DNA of 64,000 nt from Morinoia aosen (lineage: Eukaryota > Arthropoda > Malacostraca > Amphipoda > Talitridae), in assembly GCA_030386875.1 (NCBI GenBank), contig CM059563.1, positions 51,897,602-51,961,601 on the forward strand, given 5' to 3'. The stretch's first letter is position 1. Every line of letters starts with the position of its first letter. This document shows, in pieces, positions 32,210 through 43,990 of this stretch. The notes beneath the pieces were generated by a model, which was given only the letters and a program-made list of their open reading frames with translations, made no database searches and was not told the DNA's origin. The position numbers and the translations under genes are program-made.

Positions 32210-33381
32210 ACTTTATTTATGTTAGAATATTTTCCTTTTTACTACAAGATATACTTGCAGTGTTTTTCAGTATAATTGACATGTGAATGGCTTAGGACTG
32301 CCTTTTGATTTTGTACGGATATATCATAGAGTACGAAATTCATTCATTCATATTCCTGCATTTTTTAGCTGTTTCATATTTCATTTATATTCCACGAATC
32401 GTATGCTTAAATCACATGTAGTTTTTCCATAATTCCACAAAAATGAGTAACAGATTACGACTGCTCTAAAATCACAAGTCTTGTACTGTCATGCTTATAT
32501 GTGTAAATCAAGCATAAAGGAACAGCCATTGCCAGCTGTTAAACCTTTCTTATTTTTCATGAGCCTGTAATGAAACTAATAGCCTTGAGTTTAATCTGTG
32601 GAAGAAGGTCAAGGTTTTTCTCCGTGATGGGAAATATTTATTGCAATGCTAGGGATGACTGTTGTGGATTATTCTTGGTGCCTCTTCGGAATATATAAAT
32701 TCAGCGTCTTCGATTATTCCAGATTCATCGCCGTCAACAAACGCCACAACACATTATCCTTGGGCCTTGATGTTTTACCCTCGAGAGTTACACTCGACTT
32801 TTACACTTGAACCTTACACTGCAGTTCTTACGCTCACTGAGCATTAAGTCACCTTGAGTCATACTTACAACTCAAACTTCGAGTTACACCATTTAACTCG
32901 ACCTTATTGCCTTGCATTTGCCTCGGTTTTGCGAGCTGATATCAGCCTGGTATAATTATCTAAATTACTGGCTAATTATCCATCTGCTCCAACTACGGAC
33001 ATTTGTCTTCAGGGTGTAATAATTCTCATACTCCAAGACCAAGTAAAATTGACTGACCATCATCAATCACGGCTCAAAAATTAAGACTTGAAGCCATTCC
33101 TAAAGCCCTAATTCTCTGGCTTGTTAATTTACCCGTACCCTAAAATTTACTTCCACCAAACACGCACACGTACCTCCTGTCAACGTCATCACTCGCCGGA
33201 GCACTCGCCTGGCGCGGACTCCGCCCATCTAAGAGAAGATCGTCAGAAGTTCAAGCACGCCATCGGTCCCACAGGCTTCCTCCAATAAAATATCCAAAGC
33301 TGAGTCCCCTAAAAGAGTCTTCATTATCCCCTCTTTTCGCAATTTCGAGAACACTATCGAGAAAGATTATGATTGGACGTT
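32210..33381 (+). repeat. Gypsy A 5' LTR, middle segment
   Basis: Matches 47861-48169 plus 51768-52627 of the 3' LTR. It holds the presumed promoter (ATATATAAAT near 32691) and polyadenylation signal (CCAATAAAATA near 33283), which places R in the last third of the LTR. It is interrupted after GGACGTT at 33381 by LINE D; the sister LTR reads GGACGTTAATACC without a break. Confidence 0.92.
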
Positions 33382-33899
33382 GTTATTTCGTCGGGTGCAG
33401 AGGTGAACTGACGCTCCGCATAAACGCGGCATCAAACATTTCAAAATGTAAGGGAACGAAACTTTCCCAAAACCCCAAACTCGAACTGAGTATCTGTGAA
33501 TGTGCTTTCTACCCCATTGAATCGCGAAAGTGAAAAACAGTAATTAAATACAATCAGTTGTTACCAATTTTATTGTGCAAAAACAGACTGGTGCTTTCTG
33601 TAAACTTTGTCTCCACTCGAAGTCTGTGTAGCGACCCTCGGTGTAGCCTCCCTCCCTGGTCAACCGCAACGCCTGCCCCTCCTTCTTTTCGCATATAGAA
33701 CAAACGTACCACTAATACCACCATGGAAACAAAAAAGGTCCGATGCAGTAGCAAATTTGAATTTCGTGAAGACAAACATAAAACACAGTGATAACTTTTT
33801 TGTAATTTTTATCAGTTATTGCAAAAATTATGTCAATATCGACCTTTAATCCTCAAAATTGTGCTCAAATTTCTTTACCAGTAAGTAACTCTGTCCTTT

Positions 33900-35030
33900 T
33901 ATTGAGAACTCTTTATGAAACAGTGACGTAAAAAGTGATTTAGAGAAAAAAAATTCTGTAAATGTTGAAGGTCCCAAAATGAGTGAATAAAATGTGACAC
34001 TCTGAAACAATAGACCTCCATGAGGGCCCAGCTACCCCAAGTCTGCGCCCGCACCCCTTCCTCCCCCCAGCCTACCCTCTCCTTGGAAAAATTGCCACGC
34101 CGTAATAGTGGCTAACTTAAATCTGTGTTCACTGCTAGAACATATTTCCACAACGTGAGGCGAATTTTCAGCAATATGACGTCTGGTGGATAGCTCACCA
34201 TAGCAATCTTCACACGGAAAAAATTGTATTGTTTTCTTCACAAGCAGACGAACGAGCAACGCCAAGCTGGATCACCGCAAGCATCCTGCTCCCCCGCACC
34301 CCCGTCTCTGTCTACTCTACCTTCTCTTTTCCTCTACCCCTCCCCCTCTTGCTTACGGGCGGCTTCTCTTCATCTGGCATTAAAAGGCACTCATTTTCGT
34401 CTTCAAATGTGAACGAGCAACGCAATCCCTCATCCGCAAACATTTCAATGATAGCTATTTTTCTTGTTGAAAGTTAATCACCCAATTTTTCAAAGTGAAT
34501 GAGGGATAACAAATTTTGTAATTATGAAACGTTGAGAAAATGAATGAGTAAAATGTGTCAACCTGCAAAAGTCTGAACGTCATTGTCGTCATTATACACT
34601 TCTTCTTCTTTGAAGGAACTTTTAAATATAAAAATAAAATAAACTTGATCCAGCAACTTTGGAAATAACTTACCATGTTAAACATAGTAAGCCTGTGTTC
34701 ACAGACGGAGCATAATTCCACAATGTGAAGTAAATTTAAACAATACGACGTTTCTCGAATAGTTCACCAGAGCAATCTTCTGATGGAAAAGTTGAAGTTC
34801 TTTTCTTTCTCTTTTTTCTTTTCTCTTTTCTTCCCCAAGCAGGACAGCAAGCAACGCTGCGCTGCTCTGCCGACCGCAAGCATCCTGCCCCCTCCTCCCG
34901 CTCACACTCTGTCCTCCTCTGGCTTACACCCCAAGCCCCCCCCCCTTGCTTTCCTACTGGCAGTCTCTTTTTATCTACCTTTCAAAGGCGAGGTCTTCTA
35001 CTTTAACCCAATGAACAAAATTTAATTTTT
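33900..35030 (+). repeat. Tandem 5' monomers of LINE D
   Basis: Two diverged copies of a 560-600 bp unit. Paired landmarks are AAATGAGTGAATAAAATGTG near 33977 and AAATGAATGAGTAAAATGTG near 34538, TCTGTGTTCAC near 34122 and CCTGTGTTCAC near 34692, and CCGCAAGCATCCTGC near 34274 and 34873. A weaker third copy may lie at 33480-33770. Repeated promoter monomers at LINE 5' ends are known from mouse L1; here the function is inferred. Confidence 0.6.
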
Positions 35031-35053
35031 CTTCCCTCTCTATCAACGTCACA

Positions 35054-37608
35054 ATGTATCAATATAGAACTCGTTCAACTACTCGGAAGGTTGCCCCATC
35101 TGAAAAAACAACATCCTCCAGTACAGCTTCGTACGAAAAGCTCAGTAAAATGCGCAGAGCACCAGCCATAAAGCGGAAAGGCAGACCAAATAAATCCGCC
35201 CCTGTAAATCCATCAGTTCAAGGTCCTCAAACACTCAAACCGAAAAATGCTTCTCGGACGTTCGTGAAGTCTGATATAAGCAAGTGTTTCTCAGCCCCTA
35301 AAGCATCACTAATGACTGCAAAATCTGAGTCATCTGACACGGGCGAAAATCTCTCAGACGCTGCATCCTCTCACGCACAAAATTCTAATGCTCAAAAGAC
35401 GGGAGACTTGTTAACAGCTGCCAGTAACCCCGTCAAAGAATGTGTGTCACCTTCCGAAACAACGTCAGTGAAGTCTATGCAACCAATATCGCCGGATGAG
35501 GGAAAACATATCTGCCAAACCTCCAGCAATCATTTGAAGGTTCGAAGCAGTGAAGTCTCAGCCGCAGCACCACAACACCTGCTCCTCATCTGAACAAGCA
35601 AAACAGCGTGCCAGCTCCCCAGCTCTGCGTCAACAACAACGCTCCGAACTGTCCGCCAGCGGCGGGGACACAAACACCATTCTCATCAGTGGGACAAGAA
35701 AAAATAGTTTTTACTAATAAGGACATTTCAAGCGTGGTAGACTTTTCTCACTCTCCAGATAATATGTTCGATAATTTCCGCGCACAAACCGATACTGGCA
35801 GTAAATTACCCCAGAGCGCAAGCTGTGAAAACAAAATAAAATTTCCAGTACAGAGCAATAAAAATAACACTGTTGCTTCTTTTAATGGCTACTTGCACCC
35901 GCATCAAATAACAACCTCTCAAAAAATTCATGAAATTATTCACAATTTGTCTCTAACAGCAGCGTTTTTCAATAAATCCCTAAGACAACGTGAGCCTCCT
36001 AGCCCGTCGTCGATTTTCTCTACAGTAACAAACATTCAGAACCTAACCGAACAGCTTTTTGCTTTAAATTCACATATAAGTTCTCAAGACCTTGCACCTG
36101 TGGTACCTGCTAGTATCTCTTGTGAAATCGACTCCAATTGTCGAGAACCTTACGACACTTTGCTGCTAGGTGATAATATCCTAAGCACGATCAGAAGAAA
36201 GGACATCGATCGCTCGTGCTGGATCAAAACTGTTCCATCAGGGCGCTTCGATGACCTTCTCCATACTGTAAATTGCATGCCTAGATTTAAAAATTATATA
36301 CTAAGTTTTGATGGTCTCTGCCACTCGCCCTCAGACCTTGCTCGAATCAAACAACAAATTGTAAGAAAGTACGCACTTTCTCGTATTTATATTGCCGATG
36401 CTTGCAGTGCAAACGATTTCAACAAAGCGAGGCATTTTTGAAAAAACCTGGGTTTAAACTTGATTCAATTTCAAACTTACCGAGAAAATGAAAATGGTGA
36501 CGCACTCAATAACTTTCAATGGCCTCGGACCCAGGAAGAGAACTTCTGTTTTCTTCAACAACTTGCAATAAAATCAACATTGCGAATCACCGTGCCATAT
36601 TGTCCTCGTTTCAACAAATGTCAAGCAATAAATGGAATTGTAGATCATTCCAATGAATCGAAAAATTTACGGAATGAGACAAATAGTCTCACATTAGACT
36701 TTCAAAAAGAATATAAGCCTATGCACATCACTGCCCATGGTACACCAAATCCTTCAAAATTGATTGCGTCATCAAGCAGAGGTCTGAGTAACTCACTCAC
36801 CCACAGCATGAGGAACGTAAATAAGCCTGAGCCTTTCCCTGATTCGATCTCAGACACATATAATGTCAGTACGAAAAATAAATTTGCGTTACTTGCAACA
36901 GACACAAATAGTGATTGCGACATGCCCTCCTTTTCAACCAATTCTCAACTTTCCAGTGAGTACGCAGGAACCAAGGAAAGTCAAGCGAATACCGATATTC
37001 AAAACTATTCCAAAGAAAATCAAATTATTCGAAAAAAATCTGATGCCTCTGCCGGGCCTCCGTCGAACGACCAAACTAATACTGCTACCGAAAAATCAAC
37101 AGTGAATCAAATCTGCACACGCGTTGCACACACACTGGACGACTTGAAACGATCGCTCAAATTGGAGCCTGCTTACACTGTAGGTGACGGACACTGTCTC
37201 CTCCACGCCGTAACGACGCAGCTTGCTTCACAACAAAAATCGAAATGGAATTATATATCTCTGAAAAAAGCCATCAAAACTGAGAGCTCCAGAAACAAGG
37301 ACCAGTATGCAAAATTCGTTGACAAGAACAGTGGCAGTTTCGAACAACTCATCGATAAATACATCGATAGAAAAGTCTTCGATCACGCAGTTGGAGACCT
37401 CATACCCCAAATACTTTCTAATGTAACGAGAACACCAATTCACGTATTTGATGAAAGAGACAATGGGATTTGGAAGACGACAATCTCCCCTACATCAAAT
37501 GCTCTGATAAACTGTCCTCCGGTAAACATACACCGGAAACAGGACCACTATAGCGCCCTCTTGAAAATGCGTGATGAAAATCGTGTTGCTCCCTCCCCCA
37601 TTTTGTGA
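35054..37608 (+). pseudogene. LINE D ORF1 with SGNH-like and OTU-like domains
   Basis: About 850 codons from the ATG at 35054 to the TGA at 37606, disrupted by a frameshift at about 35553-35592 and an in-frame TGA at 36439-36441. The first 180 residues are basic and Ser/Thr/Lys-rich (MYQYRTRSTTRK...), a likely RNA-binding tail. The middle part contains DTLLLGDNILSTI, VPSGRFDDLL and NYILSFDGLCHSPSDL (about 36150-36340), spaced like the esterase (SGNH) domain of CR1/L2 ORF1 but with GDN where active enzymes have GDS. The last third contains VGDGHCLLHAV near 37180 and DHYSALL near 37546, the Cys and His boxes of OTU-family cysteine proteases, 120 residues apart as expected. The zinc knuckles usual in other LINE ORF1s are absent. 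An OTU enzyme would cleave ubiquitin or a polyprotein; which one is unknown. Confidence 0.8.
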
Positions 37609-40607
37609 CTAAATAACAGTGATCAAATTGAATATGAAGCTGAAATCGCAAACAATGAACGCGGCAATAAAGACCTAGAGACGAATACTAAATGCCCTGC
37701 TAGACCTAAAAAATGCAATAACTTCACTAAAGATCTGCCTATTGAGGTAAATAATATCAAAATATTGCACATAAATGCTCGCAGCCTCAATGGTAAAATG
37801 GATGACGTACGAGTAATGCTGATCACTAACGATATCGATATTTTATGCGTATCTGAAACATGGTTCGATTCACGAGTCGAAAGCTCATATCTCAGCATTA
37901 CCGGGTACAAATTGTACCGTTATGACGGAGTCAAGAGTAAGAGAGGTAGCGGTTCATGCATTTTCGTCAAAGATGTCTACTCTACATCCTTAGTTCCGAT
38001 AAAAGAAAAATGCGAAGACATAGAAATGGTTTGGCTCAATGTTCAAGTAAACGAACACAAGTCTTTCATTATCGGCAGTCTTTACAGACATCCGTCAGCA
38101 TCTCTTCGTCCAACATTAGATTTCATTGAAAATACGCTTAGATCAATCTCTGCAGCCAAAAAGTCTGTCTATGTTTTCGGAGATTTTAACGTGGATCTGA
38201 CAAATAAAAACAATCAGCTAAGCAAGATGCTGCACAGACTTAATCTTTCTCAAATGGTCCAAGAACCAACGCGAATTACCAACACTTCTAAAACTCTTCT
38301 TGACCTAGCAATTACCAACAATCCCAAGCAGTTCTCAGCACAGAAATCTTACCGTCCTTTTCTGATCACCATTCGGTAGAATGCCAAATCAATATTGCAA
38401 AAGAGAAACAGAAATCTAGTTACATTACATATCGCACGAAAAACCACTACTCCCCTGAAATATTTCAAGAAAAGCTATTAGACAGATGGAGTGAATTTCA
38501 AGGCATGGAAAACACCGATGATGTCAATCTACAAGTTTCGCTTTTCAACGAAAATTTCGTATCAGCTCTTAACGAATGCGCACCTTTCACTACGAAGAAA
38601 GTGAAGCCAAGAATTTCTAAATGGATAACAGATGAGATAAAACATTTGAGCAGAGCTAAAAGAAATTTGCAGCGTGAGTATAAACTGAATAAATCAGACA
38701 GTACGCGTCGAAAATTATATAAAGATCATGAGAAGATCCTACGAAGAAAAGTTAAGGAAGCAAAACGGGACTACTTCCACAAAGAACTCTTGGCGGCAAA
38801 ACAAAACCCTAAAAGAACTTGGGAAATCATTAGAGAAGCTGCTCAGTATAAAAATTCAGACTGCAAAAGCACTTTTGACAACCCCTCAGAAATGGCGAAT
38901 GACTTTAGCACTTTCTTCTCAAAAGTTGGCGAAGATGTTTTCAATGAAGTATCCAGGACAGTTTCAGACACATCTACAGAGGCAAATCTGAGCGATGTTT
39001 CATCCCCAAATAGTAGCAACAAGTGGAGACCAAAGCCAGTTAGCGTCATAGAGATACGAAAAATCTTATACTCACTAAAGAATACTAAAGCGACTGGACA
39101 TGATGGCATAAGCCTCCAACATATAAAAGACAGCTTCCCTGTCACAGCACCCTTTATTCGCTTGATAATAAATACATCTATAGTCACAAACAAGTTTCCC
39201 GATCAATGGAAACTATCCATAATTAAGCCATTACATAAATCTGGTGATATCGACATAGCGTCAAACTACAGACCAATCAGTCTCCTGCCTGTTATATCCA
39301 AAATATTAGAAAAAGTAACAACAAACCAGCTCTCGTCTTACATAGACGAGTCACATCTACTACATCGCAATCAATATGCTTACAGGAGGAATTCCTGTAC
39401 TCAGGACGCCCTGTTAAACATAACAGAAAAAATTTACAATGATATTGACCAAAAAAAATTAACTCTCTTACTATTGCTTGATCTCTCCAAAGCTTTCGAC
39501 AGTGTTGAGCATAAGAAACTTCTACAAAAAATTTCAAACCTCAGAATAGACACTCAGTGGTTTGAAAGCTACCTACGAAACCGCTCTCATGAAGTGTGCT
39601 TGAATAACATAATGTCATCATTCATACCAAATAACTTTGGCGTTCCTCAAGGTTCAATCATCGGCCCACTCCTATTTTCAATTTTCATCAACGATTTCCC
39701 CACCATGCCGGCAAACACAAAAATCTCAATGTATGCTGATGACGTACAAATTGCCATGACAAGCTCAACAGCGGATTTAACAGAAACACAAGCCAACGCT
39801 GAAAACCTTCTGAGAAATCTGAAATTGTGGTATGACCATAATGGCCTCAAACTTAACGCAAGTAAAACGCAATGCATTATTTTTGGATCACAGAATGCGA
39901 CTGAAAATTTACCACCATTCCAGCTAACATTTGGAGACGATACAATTAAACCAGTCGATAAGGTTAAAAATCTGGGTGTTTGGTTTGACAAAAATATGAC
40001 TTTCAATTCACACGTCGAAACAATGTGCAACAAAATTAACGGAACCTTAATGTTCTTTCATCGTATAAAGAACACACTTGACGAAAAATCTAGATTATTA
40101 GTGATTCAGTCTCTAGTTTTATCGCGTCTGGACTACTGCAGTCTTGTGTGGGGAGACTTACCTAAATGTCGTCAGGAAGAGTTGCAAAAATGTGTAAACT
40201 TTGCCGCCAAAGTGGTATGCAAAGGAAATTTCAATAAATACGATCATGTCACCCCTCTTTTAAGAAAACTCGACTGGATCCCAATACCGAACCGATTCAT
40301 GATCCAGAAAGCTCGACGAGTATTCTCCTCCCTGTACCTCCCCCAAAGTAATGCAGAGGTGGTAAAATTTTTTCCATCTAATATCCCAAACGAAAGACCA
40401 AACCGGAGGAACGATGTTTTAGTCAGTTACCGTTCATCTAACGTGGGACAAAAAGCTCTCTCAGTTTCTGGAGCTTTTTTGTGGAACAAGCTTCCCCAGC
40501 ATATCAAAAACTCTAAAACTGGAAAAGAATTTAGAGTAAATGTGTCACGTCATTTTGCATCTCCGTCAGCATCTCGGTGTGAACTTCCCATCTATCAGAA
40601 ATTTTAA
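37609..40607 (+). pseudogene. LINE D ORF2: APE endonuclease and RT
   Basis: Opens immediately after the ORF1 UGA in the same frame and has no ATG until 37798, which is already inside the endonuclease. Endonuclease motifs: LHINARSLNGK, SETWFDS, GSLYRHPSA, VFGDFNVDL and SDHHSVEC. A frameshift lies at about 38340-38380, just before SDHH. RT follows to about residue 500 of the second part: WKLSIIKPLHKSGD, NYRPISLLPVISKILEK, LLLDLSKAFDSVEHKKLL, GVPQGSIIGPLLF and YADDVQIAM. The C-terminal region LSRLDYCSLVWGDLPK to PIYQKF is typical of CR1/L2-type RT ends. No RNase H is visible. One frameshift separates it from a full-length product. Confidence 0.88.
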
Positions 40608-42523
40608 TTTTTCCTGAAATTTATGTTAGAAATTTAGAAACTATTTCATTTTACGTTTGCTAAGCGATTCGTATATTCATCTTACTTATTTCTGTCGACA
40701 ACAATGAGCACCACAGCTGTCAGTTCAGTGCAGCAGAACGAACGTTCTTTCCATAATTAGGAGTATTTCCTCATCTTTATTTTGTTATTTCTTTCTCTTT
40801 ATGTATTAATATTTAACGTCCGTATGACAAATATACCATAAAATACATTTTGTGTGTACACCAATAAACAGGTTTATAGATGTGAGGGTTGTGCAAAGTT
40901 TATAATGAATTAAATTTTTGGCTAACGTTGTCTCGCTATTTCAAAATCATTCTCGAAGATGTTTTCAATCGATTTTCGGCTGAGCTGGGGGGAAAGGGGT
41001 TATTTAAGCATTGCATTTAGTCTTTTTATTTTTATTTTTTTTCCGTGCGTTCAGCGCACACTAGCACTGAACTTTCAAATCGGAAAAAACTCTAAATTTC
41101 TGTAATCAAAATTATTATTTTTTGGATCAAGGCCTAATCTTCCTATATGTGCCAATTTTGTGAATATTCTCCAATCAGATGTGATATCCGGCCACAATGT
41201 TACTCCATTTTATCCCACGTACACATGTCCGTATAATGCTGAAGAGTTGTGTTGATTCTTGACTATAACCTGATTTTTCTTAAAAATTTCTGTGAAGAAA
41301 TTAAAAAACAGCTCATTTTTATGTTTTTCGAAGTCTTCCCTTCCTTTTAGTTATATTTGCGAAAATTTCTTAGGATTACAGTGAGCTCAGCTGTCATTTT
41401 CTGTGTAGTAGATGGTAGGTTGCTTCTTTCTTTTATCTTATATATGTTTTTTTATCTAATATTTTATTTTCAATAAGTATATATTAATATGTGTGTGTAC
41501 GTGTGTAGGTATATATATGTATCTACATAAATAGATATACATGTTTCTATTTCATTTCTTTGCGCAAAAACATTTCGGTTAATAAATTTTATTGCAACAG
41601 CGAAATGATTCAAAAATAGATCTATCACTTCCCCAGAGGGCGTTTCTGTGAATCGTATTAATGTCATATACAATTAATGAAATAAAGTGCAATTTGAGCA
41701 TATGAATCGTAGTAAAATTATCTTTCTGTCCGAATGTTGTACAAGCTATGAATTTTGATATTGAATATATGTTTGTTTACCCATTTCTACCAATATTTTG
41801 TAGATATTTGTCAATCATGAGTGGTAACCGGCTTACACTGTATCTCTATTTTATCCCATGTACCCATGTCCGCATGATGTGGTGAATATCCAGAAGATAT
41901 GAAATATGTTTTTGGTGGTGATAGGGCTTTGCGTATTTTTAGGGCATAATTTTCATTTCTCATTCAACTACCCTTGACAGAGATAGACTATTGGCAAGCC
42001 ACGTGGGGTTTGTCTATTAGTACGCCTCGTATATTTTGTCTATTAATATGCCTCGTATGGTCTATCTATTTTGTACACCTCTGATAGCTTGTCTATTAGT
42101 ACACCTCGTATAGTTTGCCTATTATTATTATGCCTCGTATGGCTTATCTATTTGTACACCTCGGATGGTTTGTCAATTAATACTCCTAGTATAGAACTTT
42201 TGTTAGACTACTAGCACACCACGAATGGTTTGTCTATTAGTACGCCTCGTATATTTTGTCAATTAATATGCCTCGTATGGTCTATCTACTTGTACACCTC
42301 TGACAGTTTGTCTATTAGTACACCTCGTATAGTTTGTCTATTATTATGCCTCGTATGGCTCATCTACTTGTACACCTCGGATGGTTTGTCAATTAGTACT
42401 CCTCGTATGGAATATTTGTTTTAGGATGCCCTATATTTAAGAAACTTTTAAAAGCCAATATGTTGGCATGTATCTCATGTGACAACTTGGAAATAAACAT
42501 TTTTTCTTTTTTTTCTTTTTCTT
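40608..42523 (+). repeat. LINE D 3' region with duplication and minisatellite
   Basis: A non-coding AT-rich tail region. A diverged tandem duplication of about 650 bp is marked by ATTTTATCCCACGTACACATGTCC near 41207 and ATTTTATCCCATGTACCCATGTCC near 41852 (each shown in part). From 42007 to 42424 a minisatellite of roughly 35-bp units (TTTGTCTATTAGTACACCTCGTAT type) is arranged in two higher-order blocks of about 220 bp (starting near 42007 and 42227). An AATAAA stands at 42492 and a C/T-rich tail ends the insert. Confidence 0.65.
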
Positions 42524-42565
42524 AATACCTATATTAAAGTTAAACCATAACCACCAATCGTAACA
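42524..42565 (+). repeat. Gypsy A 5' LTR, last segment
   Basis: AATACCTATATTAAAG... to CCAATCGTAACA, matching 52628-52669. It completes the 5' LTR (total 1722 bp). Confidence 0.9.
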
Positions 42566-42566
42566 C

Positions 42567-42587
42567 TGGTGACCTTCCCAGAGTGAC
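42567..42587 (+). promoter_or_regulatory. Gypsy A primer-binding site
   Basis: TGGTGACC...CAGAGTGAC begins one base after the 5' LTR, the same pattern as in Gypsy C. An untranslated leader runs from here to the gag start at 43041. Confidence 0.8.
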
Positions 42588-43040
42588 TGCAGCTTTCAAG
42601 CTTAAAAACTATTCAACTCGATAAGTGTTTGAGAAAACGTGAGAGAGGATAATGTTGTCATATCATTGTAATGATAAGTTCCCATTGTCGTAGTGCTCCT
42701 TGAGAATATTCCATGGATGTACTGTGCTAACGGTTCTCTGAGCAGCTCTAAAACTTTTTTTTTCTCTCATTGCTGTTCCCTGTCTCTTGTCTCATGTGCC
42801 ACATTAGGTAGAAAATTTTTTTTTCACCTTCTTTCGTGCTTTACGCGTATTTCTGACGACCGTAAAAATTTTTTTCCCTTTCTTTCCTCGTTTCATCTCT
42901 TTATTTGAATGATGGAGTAGGTAATTAAAATAAACGCAAACCTTTCACACTTTAATACCAAAGTTATTAGGCGTTGATTACGTAAATTCCGTGCCGTTAT
43001 GGCTTAATTTTGCATTCAAAACAAAAAAAAAATTGCCAGT

Positions 43041-43990
43041 ATGCCCGACACAGAGAATGTTGCAGATCCAGCGCGCGCTAAGCCTATAACTCTCCCACCT
43101 TTCATACCAGCAGAAAGCCAAACTCGGTTCAACCAAGTTGAGGCTATATTTCGATACAATGATATTACCAACCAGAGCGACATGTTTCATGCATTAATCG
43201 CTGCTGTGCCCACGCAAATGCTAAGCGACTCTAATGAACTCATAATTAACCCACCTGCTGTTAACCCGTATGAAACCTTGAAAGGAAAAATTCTAGCCAA
43301 ATTGCAGTTGTCCGACGCGGACAAGTTTAGGTCCCTTGTTGATGCCTCGGCAATATCACCTGTCTCCGTCACTTTCTCTCCGACTTCGTAAGTAAAGGAA
43401 CTTAAGAAATTAGCAGCCGGTGTTGGCGTAGCTGAGGGATTCCTCAAAGAAGTGTATATGAGCAAATTGCCGACTACCGTGCGGCCTTTCCTGTCGATGG
43501 TCGGCCCGAACGAAAGCCTCGAGACGCTAGCTCAAGCCACAGAGACAGTGATGCGCAACCTCAACATGTCACACACACCGCAGGTAGCTTCCTTGAACGC
43601 ATCAGCTGCGAATTTTAGCCCGTCAAATGCTCCTAATATTCAACCTCCTATTTCTATGGAATCAATGCAGCGCGAGATCTCAGAGCTAAAGCAAGCTTTC
43701 CAGAATTGCCAGTTAGGTCACAGTGTAGCTCATATTCAGCAAGGCCCAGGGAGATTCCCAAGCTACCAAAATGTTTATGACTACGCACCCCCTCCTCAAC
43801 GCTTTGGTAGAGGCAGATCTTATGATAGGTCAGCTCCAAATCGCCGCTTTAGGTCGCGCTCTCGCGATGCTAATAGTAATTTATGTTGGTACCATGCAAA
43901 ATTTGGTGACCAAGCGCGCAAGTGTGCTTCACGATTCTGCCCACGTTATACCGAAATGACTTCGGGAAACGCGAACAGCGACGCATAGTA
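43041..43990 (+). pseudogene. Gypsy A gag region
   Basis: Begins at the ATG of MPDTENVADPARAKPITL. The capsid-like part (PPFIPAESQTRFNQVEAIF, PTQMLSDSNELIINPP, then a KLPTTVRPFLSMVGP helix) resembles the Gypsy C gag. A Pro/Arg-rich linker leads to a knuckle-like motif CWYHAKFGDQARKCASRFC with C-x2-H-x9-C-x4-C spacing instead of CCHC. It would have packaged the element RNA. The region belongs to the broken coding part of Gypsy A. Confidence 0.82.

Larger units (their letters stand above)
33382..42523 (+). mobile_element. LINE D: CR1/L2-like non-LTR retrotransposon
   Basis: The 9.1-kb insert between the middle and last segments of the Gypsy A 5' LTR contains a 5' region with tandem monomers, a long ORF1, an endonuclease-RT ORF2 in the same frame, and a 1.9-kb 3' region ending in a C/T-rich tail (TTTTTCTTTTTCTT). 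RT motifs (SKAFDSVEHKKLL, GVPQGSIIGPLLFSIFINDF, YADDVQ) and the APE motif HINARSLNGK place it near CR1/L2/Rex1-type LINEs. The target duplication is at most two or three T residues, consistent with clades that make little or no duplication. Coding damage is light: two frameshifts and one stop, apart from the ORF1/ORF2 UGA. Whether 40608-42523 is all LINE or includes a second insertion cannot be settled by eye. Confidence 0.82.

Noticed and set aside
37130-37580. OTU protease as a host gene
   Set aside because: It is in frame with the rest of LINE D ORF1 and ORF2 and lies wholly within the insert in the Gypsy A LTR, with no introns or promoter of its own.
42007-42424. Regularly spaced repeats considered as a CRISPR array
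   Set aside because: There are no unique spacers; adjacent degenerate units form a minisatellite, and the context is eukaryotic.
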